Source of the DNA: Ilyonectria destructans
Taxonomy: Eukaryota; Ascomycota; Sordariomycetes; Hypocreales; Nectriaceae
Direction: 5' to 3'
DNA: 64,000 bases
Assembly: GCA_020740775.1 (NCBI GenBank)
Contig: JAHEWK010000020.1
Location: 682,001 to 746,000 of the forward strand
Each line of letters starts with the position of its first letter. Position 1 is the stretch's first letter. The position numbers and the translations under genes were made by a program. The notes below the pieces were generated by a model. The model saw nothing but the letters and a program-made list of their open reading frames with translations, was not told the origin of the DNA and did not search any database. Shown here piece after piece: positions 9,313 through 18,606 of the stretch.

Positions 9313-12300
9313 CTAAGCAATGAACCCATTATCCTCACCAGCAATGTTCTCCAATATATTTGACTCCTTACTACCATCATCTCCACCGCCGTCTTCTTCC
9401 CCTTCCACCCCCCGCCTACCGGCCCCAGCCTCATCCCCTGCTTCGTCTTCCATCAAGCCGATACTGGAGTTATCAAATGCCTTCCGCTCTGGGCGTCCAT
9501 ACCAAGCCCGTAGGCACTCGCTGGCTTCGATTATGTCCATCCGAAGTCGTGAACGACGATCCGTAAGGAGGAGCTTGGCGCTGCTAAATAAGCGCTCACA
9601 CTCATCCGACATGGGAGGCACGGCCAACACGTCCAGCGCCATACGAGCTAGGTCCGTCTGCGAGTGATAGCGCTCATTCCAGTACTGAATGGGATCGAAT
9701 TCTTCGTCATCGTTAAGGCCGATAACGTCAGTGGTGATAAACTCGTTGTAGTGGTCCACCGAGGGTAGTTCATGACTCAATTTAGGATCGCACTGGCGTA
9801 GCTTAAGCCGCTTGTGGTTCCGAACCGAGGTGGACGATTTCTCCTTTAATTCCGGGGCCTTAGAGACGTGAGCAGGAACTGGGGCTCCGCCAGCAAAATT
9901 TCCTCGATATTCCTCAATCCAGAGCTCTTTGACAGCCCCAACGGCTGCCTGGATCCAGGCACGCTTATCATCGCTGTCATTCCAAACCTGATGGTACCAC
10001 TGGTTCTTGAGGGTTGGGTTCAACGATATAGCGGCGTAATAAGCGGGCGATTCATCAGCCTTGTTGTAGTACTTCTCGCATTTCTTCCACGCAACTTCTG
10101 CTGCCGCAGCAAGCCAATTATAATCGTCGACTTCGCTTTGGGTATCCTGCTGATTCGGGCCACGCTTGCGGAGGGCATCGTCAGCAAGTTGTTCAAATTT
10201 TTGCCGAGCAAGTTGGATTTCATCAATTAGCCAATCCAACGATTGAAAATGATCCGCTAGAGTCCACTGCCTCCCTTCGTTCATGATTGTGGCTTCGTAG
10301 AATGTCTCGAGTTGGTCATGCAGGTGTCCCAGCTCATCCCATTGCCGCGGTGTAAGCCGGTTGTCCAGGACGCCCTTGTCGCCCAGTGGAGGCTCATATT
10401 GATCGCAGAAGAGCTGGATGCGTTCTTTAACGTTAAGGGCGCGTCCAATAGAGAGAAAATAAGAATTCCAGCGCGTCGACGGACTTTGAACAAGCTGCAT
10501 GACACTCCAACGTCAGTCTCTGAAGCGGGAATATATGGGGCTGTTGCATTAAAATGCGGCGCGGAATAAGGGTCTTACCTCTAATCCATCGAATGCAGCC
10601 AGTTCACCGCCTATTTCTATTGATCTAAAGAATTGGCGGCGTTGAGGACTGGATCTAATATACCGTACGATATTGTGGAGCCTTCCAATTGCACCACGGC
10701 GTTTCCACAGCTCGCCAATCCGTGTTAAGTCTCCTTCTCGATACGCCGATTCCAGATCCTTGCAGGTCTTCTCAGCATCCTTTCCCATAATAAAGGCCTG
10801 GGCGCACAGGTTGACGATATGGCCGAAACACCGAAGGCGTCGTCGTAAGCGATGTTTCTTGCTCATATTCGGATAAAGAGCCTGGAGGACCAGGTCAATA
10901 CAGGCATCATTCGAAGTCGCGTTGTCAGCCATGACATAACCGATTCTGCCGCTGATCCCGTAGTCGGTAAATATATGTAAGAGGACATCTGCCATGTTCT
11001 CTCCCGAATGTTCGCCAACCAGTTCGCGAAGAGCCAGCACCGCCGTTCGTCTCTTCCCGCTTCTGTTGACAAATGTGCGCGACACATCCCAGAGTGGCCT
11101 GGTAGTTCGGCGACGTCCATAAATCGAACGATATCGATATATTGCTGTGTGCCGCTTGCATTTCTTGACGCAGCCTCTCCTTGCGCGCCTCAAATGCCTC
11201 TATAATCCATTTGCGAATCACAAGGCTCGCCTTTGGTAGGAGCGTTGTTAAGCCTGGAAATACGTAGAAGAGGAGGTCACGGAAGTAGAGGTTCTCGATT
11301 TGGAAGAAGGCGATGTGGCAGTAGACGATCCATCGAATAAGAAGCTCCTTGAACTCGTCAAATCGGCGCTTGAATACAACGGTGGATATGCTGTTGAAGT
11401 CGACAATTGACGGCTGTGAGGGGTCGTTCTTTGCAGGTCTATGTTCACCAGTCTCCCTGTCGATTTGGTGTTTCGATTCGAGGTGGTCTAAGGCAGTGCA
11501 GTTGCCCTTGCCGGAAATTGGAAGCCCCTGCTGGCGCTGCTGCTGCTCACACAGATAACAGTACCACAACTTCTTCGTTGGGTCCTGCTTCAGTTGTATA
11601 TCTTCACCATACTGCCTAGGGTTCCGTCGAGGTAATTTACCGAACGGTAATTTACCTATCTGACCAAGGTTTTTGACGTCAGAAACCTCGAGGTATTTTA
11701 CATGTCAAAAACCTCTCATTGGCCAATGTCCATTTCATCTCCACTATTTTCCAGATCGGTCTCTTCCCAACCCCAGCCATCCACAACAATGGAGTCTTGC
11801 AAGGCGTTTTCTATCTTTATCAGCCGAGCAACATCAACTGTCTCCCAGTTTTTGACAGCCATCGGTTCTGCCGGATTATCTTTGACCGTCTTGAGCCTCT
11901 TTAGCACCCGACTGTTCATATAGATGAAAGTGACCTTATCAGTGCTAAGTGGACTAAGCCGATTCTGAAGCTTACAATGAAGGTAGTTCGTAGCACTAAA
12001 GGAACGCTCTAAAGGAACAGAATACAGAAGGGAATTTGGTTATAATTTGTGCGCTGCATCGGTTATTTGACGCACTAAACCTATTCCGTACACCAACTAA
12101 TCCTAATATGGCTATGCACTAAGCCTAAAATGGGAGGGTTTTTGACGTAAATTACCGCCAAAAACCCCCTTTAGGAATTTGACGGTCAAAAACGGAACCC
12201 TAATACTGCCAGACAACTGATGTCCTCTTCTTGGTGTGCTTTTGGGACTTTGCTACGACACAGTAGCGAACATACTGCTTCCCATTCAGCGCGAATTCGT

Positions 12301-12511
12301 CAGGTTCGATCAGGATTCCTGCGGGGTCGTTCGGGCGAGGACTAATATATGCGGGAGCAAGAATAACTCTGTCAGAATCCGGACGCCGAGCGCTGGTAGC
12401 GCCGAAATAGCTGGAGATAGTGGCCATGGTGTAGCTGGTGAGTGGACTGTTTAGACACGTCTGCCAGAGTAAAAGGACCGCTGTAGACGCGAGCGACGCG
12501 GTTTCCTCCAT
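9313..12511 (-). pseudogene. hAT-2 transposase, disrupted by insertion and frameshift
   Basis: A hAT transposase read from the right. The N-terminal part (12511-12203) ends KKRTSVVWQY, then is cut by a 586-bp element. It resumes at 11608 with GEDIQLKQDPTKK and a BED-like WYCYLCEQ motif. DLWTSPNYQATLG follows. A frame change near 11070-11085 separates GCVAHI from FVNRSGKRRTAVLALREL. ADNATSNDACID and an intron (10495-10578, 84 bp) lead to LVQSPSTRWNSYF and the C-terminal signature MSDECERLFSSAK. The insertion puts a TAG directly after WQY, so the copy cannot make full transposase. Removing the insertion and one duplication copy joins the frame exactly. Confidence 0.88.
11617..12202 (-). mobile_element. 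Internally deleted hAT derivative inside hAT-2
   Basis: The element starts TAGGGTTCCGT and ends ACGGAACCCTA, an 11-bp terminal inverted repeat, with further palindromic TTTTTGACGT/GGTAATTTAC motifs just inside. It is flanked by a perfect 8-bp duplication, ATACTGCC, at 11609-11616 and 12203-12210, the hallmark of hAT insertion. Inside, on the minus strand, lies a remnant transposase C-terminus (LERSFSATNYLHCKLQNRLS, then VTFIYMNSRVLKRLK). This hAT lineage is unlike its hAT-2 host. With most of the transposase missing it is non-autonomous. Confidence 0.9.
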
Positions 12512-12639
12512 GTTTTTGCTCCCGCCTCTCTGTGCGCGTTGGAGGTGGTAATAGAAAGAAGGTGCGCGTCGGGAGGCTACGTCACGATCACCAAATTAGG
12601 CTTAGATCTGGCCATATCGGGTTAGACCATTGGAGCTCC

Positions 12640-12750
12640 AGGAGCCTGTTGCCAATCAATCCAATCCAATCCAAATTTTGGGACACATGAAATCCAATCC
12701 AGCCATTTTCTGTCCACTCCAGTCCAATCCAAATTGCCTCCAATCCAATA
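12640..12750. repeat. TCCAATCCAA subterminal repeats
   Basis: At least five copies of TCCAATCCAA or one-base variants lie between 12648 and 12750, on the 5' side of the hAT-2 gene. Clustered short repeats like this are usual near hAT ends and may be transposase sites. The exact element end was not found. Confidence 0.5.
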
Positions 12751-13016
12751 AGATCACTGGGCCACGCATAGTAACGCGGCTAAGTGAGTGACCAAGTAGC
12801 TCAGTCACAACGCCTTTGTGACGATTAAAGGACCGTACAATCTATTCACGGATTGTGCTATGGGTAGGGAGACTTCCTGACTCAATAATAGCGCTATTTG
12901 CGTACCCCATAAGCTCGCGGAAGTACGGACTCTTAAGCTTATTAAATGGGACGTTATTGCAAACCACCCAGCGTATAAGCAAATATTGAAAGTAAATAGG
13001 ATCGAATGACGCTATA

Positions 13017-15212
13017 CCATGCGTTACCCCTCCACCGGTAACACCCCTCTACCGGTAAGCAAAAATAAAATTTCCCCATACAAAATGCCCGATTTCACTT
13101 GCACGGTGCTTGGCCAAAATTGAAGTTATTTACATGGAACAAGCTGTGTCTTATTCAGAGTTTCATGCTGTTTCATATTATCATATTCCTTTTTACATTA
13201 CATAAGCGGTTTGGTCGCATGGCACTAATGTAAAATATCTGTCGATGCCTCCATCATCACCCAGCCTCCCCGAAGCTTCATAGAATTTTTATCTACACCA
13301 GCCTTCTATAATCGCCTTGAAAATGCCTCGAGCGTCTTATACAGAGAATGACATTATTGAAGCAATATTGGATGTTACAGATAACGGCCTCTCCCAGAAC
13401 CAAGCCGCCCAGAAGCATGGTATGCCTCAGACGACTCTTTCGGACCGATTAAGAGGTCTACCGTCAAAGTCTGAGGTCACTCATCCTGCCCAGCTGTTAT
13501 CCAAGTCTCAGGAGGCCAGATTAGTCGTCTGGATACTACGACAAGAGGCCTTGGGCTATGCTCCTTCCCACAGTCAAGTTCGCGCCACCGTCACTGCCCT
13601 CTTGAGACAACAAGGCCGGGAAAGGGCGATCGGTGCACACTGGATAGCCAGGTTCATGAAACGTCATCCAGCTATCAAGACGAAGATAGGAAAACGCCAG
13701 GAAGCCTCAAGATTCAATTCTTTTACTCCAATGGCCGTCAATTGGTACTTCGATATCCGGGAGAGCGAGTATGGTTGGATCAAGCCTGAGAACACAGTTA
13801 ATGTTGACGAGGGCGGCATCATGGCGGGATTTGGTGAGTACTTATCGTTTTTGTCGTAAAACTCACTAATCCATTCCGAATCTAGGCTTGGATTCCTTGG
13901 TTATCGGCAGTAGCGATCCTAAGAGGAAGGCCTTCCTCAAAGGCTCTCAGTCCCGCACTTGGACTAGCTTTATCGAAGCCGTGACTGCAGATGGCCGTCT
14001 TCTGAAACCAGGGATTATTTTCAAAGGCAAAAAGCTTCAGCAGCAATGGTTTATCGATGAGTTCAAGAAGATAGCCGACTGGTATTTTATCACTTCTGAG
14101 AACGGCTGGACAGACAACCATATCGCAGTTGAGTGGCTCAAAGAGGTCTATCTGCCTCAAACCCGGCCAGAAGATGAGTCCGATGCCAGACTTATTATAT
14201 TAGATGGCCATGGAAGCCATGTATCTGCAAGTACCTAACTGGTCTGAGTCATAAATGCCGCTGACTCAAAATCCAGGATGAGTGGATGGCTACGTGCTTT
14301 TTGAACAACGTATATTGTTGTTACCTGCCGGCACATTGCTCTCATGGCCTACAGCCGCTGGATAATGGTGTTTTCAATGCCTCCAAGGCTGCATATCGCA
14401 AAGAGCTCCAAAAACTGGCAAGCCTGACTGATTCTGCATCGGTGGATAAGGTCAACTTCATCAAGGCTTATGCCAAAGCCAGGGAAGTGGGTATGACCAA
14501 GAAAAACATCCTTTCAGGCTGGAGAGTGACTGGAAATTGGCCAATTTCACGGCGGAAAGCCCTCATACATCCAGAGATTCAGCAAGACAAGAAGGAAACT
14601 ACGCCTGAATCAGAGGGTCTCAGGGACGGGCAACTCGACTCTGATAATACGCCAAAAACCAGCCGTCATATCAGAGATCTGGGAAAAAACAAGAGCCCTT
14701 CAACTAGAAGACGCTATTCTGTGATATCGAAAGGGTTTGAAGCCCAAGAGTCAAAGATCGCCTCCCTAAGCTCAAGAATCTCCAGTCTGGAGGAGGAAGT
14801 CGGCCGGCTGAGTAGAGGCAAGAAGAGAAAGGCCATACCCAATCCCAACAAGAAGTTCATGACATTAGCCGAAGCTCTAGTGGCTGGTAAAACTATTCCC
14901 GAGCCAAACAAAGCAAATGAAGAGGCAGGGGCTGTTGAGGATATGATCGAGGTGGGAGGGATGCAAGAGGATGAAAGTTCAAATTCAGAGGCGGAAGAGT
15001 TACCCGTCGTACGCACCCGCACAGGGCGTGAAGTTAAAAGGCCAAGAAAATATTAAAATATATTCAATTATAACCTGAATACGTGTAATAAGTTTATTTT
15101 TGCTATTTTTGTTAAGTTTTTCTCATGAGGCTGAAAAAATGCATTTTGTATGGGGAAACTTTTTTTTTGCTTACCGGTAGAGGGGTGTTACCGGTGGAGG
15201 GGTAACGCATGG
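13017..15212 (+). mobile_element. Complete pogo-family DNA transposon
   Basis: The ends are perfect 49-bp inverted repeats (13017-13065 and 15164-15212) starting CCATGCGTTACCCC, flanked by the TA duplication (13015-13016, 15213-15214) expected for Tc1/mariner/pogo elements. Complementarity resumes inside at TTTCCCCATACAAAATGC. Each repeat holds two head-to-tail copies of a 17-mer, ACCCCTCYACCGGTAAS. One transposase gene fills the interior. The perfect ends and open gene suggest a recent insertion into hAT-3. Confidence 0.95.
13323..15056 (+). CDS. Pogo-family transposase, apparently intact
   Basis: A DDE-type transposase that binds the element ends in the nucleus and catalyses cut-and-paste transposition. 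Three exons (13323-13833, 13886-14220, 14277-15056) join in frame to 541 residues; introns are 52 and 56 bp. The N-terminal psq helix-turn-helix (GLSQNQAAQKHGMPQTTLSD) is followed by a CENP-B-type domain (GAHWIARFMKRHP). Catalytic acids sit in NVDEGG, LIILDGHGSH and HGLQPLDNGVF, a DDD triad as usual for pogo. The basic C-terminus is GREVKRPRKY. The second intron donor (GTATCT) is atypical but gives the only junction that restores the conserved block after GHGSH. The family is related to fungal Fot-type elements; no disruption is seen. Confidence 0.93.
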
Positions 15213-15593
15213 TAAAGGCGTTTATTACAGCTTGGTCCTTCGGTCGATAAGAGTCCAGATTAACTATATCGAAGAGGGTGTGTTATTTCTTCCTCTGTGG
15301 TGATATAGGCCTGTCTCAATTGATACAATAGACATCTTCCATATGACTGTTTGCTTGGCTTGTAGATGCAGCATCGTACATATAGGTAATAGATGCCTTC
15401 TTCTGGTGATACTCTTTGTAGAGCCAGAATCGGCGACTAGAATCGTCTTTCTCGATATCGAATCTATACTCCCATATCCAGTCCGTCTGCTGCCTTCTTC
15501 TGTATTTGTGGATGTAATATCCTGGAAGGCGATTCCAATTAATGCCTTCATAACCAGTGTAGTCGACCGAGGAAGAGGTGTCTACAGTTACGG

Positions 15594-18500
15594 CAAGGCT
15601 CGAACCCACTACACTGTAAATCCACGTGGACCACATATAAGTGGCCCATCTCTATTACATCCACTTGTCGGCGCTCAGATTACGTAATAATCCACTACAC
15701 TTGGACACGAAAGTGGATGTAATGGAGTGGATTTAGGTGGATTTAGGTACAGTGGGATATTCCCTGACCCTGTATGGTTCATAGTACTTATTTTTGTATA
15801 TGACTGCCTATTAAATTGAGGTACCTGGACCCAAGTTAGCCGAGGTCGATCACCCCTACAGCTAATCTAATAATATTAGACGAGAAACTACCCCTATTGA
15901 GCGCGTTTTCTACAGATTTCCTGCTTTGTTTTTGCCCCAAAAAAAATTGATGTCAGCTAACCAGCCAGGCCAACCAGGCCAACAGCAGCAGCTCGAAGAC
16001 CGTCTTTTTCGCTATTTCAGAGGCTGGAATTGGTCAGAATGCGCTCGTGATACTAGCTCTTGGCTGTGGGACTTTGGCTATGATATTCAACGTCATGGCT
16101 TACGCAAATGGGCTTGCAAGGACTGTGTCCTCGGAAATCGTCCCATTATCGCGAGTTTTACCTCTTTAGGTCTCCAGAATGCGGCAAATCATCTATGGCG
16201 TGAGCACAAAACACCAGCACCAGAGGGAGAGAAAAAGAGCACAGCACAGCTTAAATCCGAAGGCGCACTGAAATCGAACCAGCCGACTATTGCCTCTGTT
16301 TTGAAACTGGACGTCAACAAGCCTACAGAACAGAATATCGCGAATAGCTTCATCTCACGCTTTGATAAGCAACACTTTCAGTGTATGCTAGTCGAGTTAA
16401 TCGTCAGTAGCAACCAGTCATTTTCCTTCGCTGAGAACCCCATCCTCCGAGAAATCTTCGACTATTTGAGTCCCTCCGTTTCCATCCAACACGCCAACTT
16501 GACTGCCACGGCTGTCCGATATAAGATCATTCAAGAGTATAACCGCCACAAGCAGACGGTTATCGAGGTGCTGAGGTAGAACTCCCCTGGAGCCCTTCAT
16601 ATTTCATTTGATGGCTGGACGTCTCGAAATAAGCTTGCCCTCTACGGCATTGCTTGTTTTTTCAGAGACGAGAAGAATCGGCCATGCAAAATCATGATTG
16701 GAGTTCCAGAGGCTCATCGTCACTTCGGCTCAACGATCGGTGGGGAGGTTCTCGACGTCCTACACACTCTTGGCGTGGGTCCAGAGAAGGTTGGCTATTT
16801 CACGCTCGACAATGCAGAAAACAACGATACTGCCATGGAGGTCATTGGTGCTGAACTTGGGTTCGATGGCCGACTGCGCCGAGGACGCTGTATTGGCCAC
16901 ACAATTAACTTGTCAGCCAAGGCGCTCTTATTTGGCAAAAACGCCGACGCGTTCGAGAAGCAATTGTCAGGCGCAGAAGCGTTATCTGATACTGAATACG
17001 CTCAATGGCGCAAAAAAGGACCAGTTGGCAAGTTACACAATATCGTAGTTGATGTGCGTATTAGCCACCGGCTGATTTACTTGTTCAAGGAGGTCCAGAG
17101 GGTAAGCGGTTTAACTAAATCCTATTCGTCTCATATTAACTCGGTATATCTAACAGGACGAAATTAATCGCGCCACCACCCTTAAACTCCGATCGAAGAA
17201 ACCACTCAAGCTAATTATCGACAACGACACGCGTTGGCTGTCGCAACTCTACATGATCCGCAGGGCTCTACGGTTGAAAACCTCTATCGAACTCCTACTG
17301 ATCAAGTATAAGGCGCAATGGGAGGACGAAAATCGGTCTAAAAAGACTGGCCAAGTGACACAAGCCAAGTTGGCGAAAAAACCACACATCCTCCGAGACG
17401 AGAATCAGCTAACGGACAAAGACTGGGAGGTTCTTTACCATTTGGAGGCTATTCTGACTGTTTTTGAGACCGTGGTAAAGACGCTTGAGGGTGATGGATA
17501 CATCCGCAGGCGTAAGCAAGGCTGGACTGGCTCCTATGGCAATATCTGGGATGTGGTGCTTGGCTATGAGTTGCTGCTTAACACACTGGAAGAATATAAG
17601 CAACTTGCTGCCGATTTTCCTGATCCAGAGCACTTCCGCATCGGAATCAACCTTACTTGGGATAAGCTGGATGAATATTATCGGCGGCTGGACGAGACGC
17701 CCATCTACTATACGGCTATGGCGCTCCATCCAGCTTATCGTTGGGACTGGTTTGATGAAACGTGGGCTCATAAGCCTAGCTGGGTTGAAAAGGCAAAAGA
17801 GATGGTTGCCGACGTCTGGCTGTCCGATTACGCTCATCTCGAGGTTAGAACCAGCAGCAGCAGAGGCGACGACGAGCCACCAGCAAAAAGACCTCGGTTT
17901 TTCAATCCCTTCGAGAAGAACAGTCGTCTGCCAAGCTTAATACCAGCCTACGCAGCAGCTATTGTTGGTGATGAGTACCAAGCGTGGCAGACGGATCGTG
18001 ACGCCAGCGACGTCAACGTTCGTGATCCAATTGGTTACTGGATCACTAAGCAAGGCAGATATCCTCGGTTATCCAGGATGGCATTGGACTTCCTGACGAT
18101 CCAGCCGATGTCAGCCGAGTGTGAGAGGTTATTTTCAGCTGCTGGCAAGATGGTCTCGGGGTTGCGTACGAACCTAGATGCTGAGATTATCGCCATTTGT
18201 CAGGTCTTACGCTCTTGGTACCGTGCTGGCCTTATCAAGGACCTGGATCCATTGCTTAAGTCACACCTCGAAAGTAAGCTGGATGCCGGCTGTGGGACTC
18301 TAAGCGACGACGAGCTGGCTCTTGCTGAGTCAAAATGGCTATTCGAGGGCGAGGACAGCGCCAGCGAGGTTGACGATTCATCACAGCAGCAAGAGGCTGA
18401 AGAGTTAGTGTCAACCTCTGAAAGTGAGGCTGAATAGGCGTCGACGAGGTTGTGAATAGCCTTAAAAATCCACTTACAAAAATCCACTTATAAATCCACG

Positions 18501-18606
18501 TGTACATCCATTCCACTCCGGTCGAATATGTGTTACATCCACTATGTAATTGCCTAATAAATCGTACATCCACTCTACTTAGTCCAAAAGTGGAGTGGAT
18601 GTAGTG
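15594..18606 (+). mobile_element. hAT-4, left copy, 3' end truncated
   Basis: The 5' end is CAAGGCTCGAACCCACTACA, the same as in the oppositely oriented copy at 26588-29613. The 3' end stops at GTAGTG, 13 bases short of the inverted terminus kept by the other copy (which continues GTTTCGAGCCTTG), and abuts the hAT-5 terminus. Both ends are rich in AAATCCAC/GTGGATTT and TACATCCAC motifs, likely transposase sites. No 8-bp duplication can be paired. Every ORF and all stretches I compared match the other copy exactly under x -> 45207 - x. Confidence 0.9.
15950..18437 (+). pseudogene. hAT-4 transposase with one in-frame TAG (left copy)
   Basis: A hAT transposase in two exons, 15950-17101 and 17157-18437, with a 55-bp intron (GTAAGC..CTAACAG). 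The N-terminus has a BED-like segment (SSWLWDFGYDIQRHG, KWACKDC). Then come the hAT core (HISFDGWTSRNKLALYG), TLDNAENNDTAM and DNDTRWLSQLYM, and the C-terminal MSAECERLFSAAGKM. One TAG at 16577-16579 interrupts the frame between EVLR and NSPGALHISFDGW; the same frame continues without a shift on both sides. The start is the ATG at 15950; an upstream TTG in frame is not needed. Without readthrough, only 209 residues with no catalytic core would be made. Confidence 0.9.

Larger units (their letters stand above)
12823..15575 (-). pseudogene. hAT-3 transposase relic, split by the pogo element
   Basis: Two pieces on the minus strand belong together. The right piece (about 15575-15215) has a BED-like segment: YRRRQQTDWIWEYRFDIEKD, then SSRRFWLYKEYHQKK and AASTSQANSHMEDV. 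The left piece (13014-12823) has SFDPIYFQYLLIRWVV and PYFRELMGYANSAIIESGSL. Joining them across the pogo insertion with a single TA gives NAFIASFDPIYF in frame. Several stops (TGA and TAA after MEDVYCIN, TAG where a Trp is expected after STIRE) show that it was dead before or regardless of the pogo insertion. No C-terminal dimerisation domain remains. Confidence 0.75.

Noticed and set aside
16574..16600. A small intron removing the TAG in hAT-4
   Set aside because: The frame continues unchanged on both sides and there is no acceptor at a plausible distance; splicing would remove conserved codons.
15594..18606. 8-bp target duplication for hAT-4 left copy
   Set aside because: AGTTACGG on the left does not match CATACATG on the right; no shift of boundaries gives a match.
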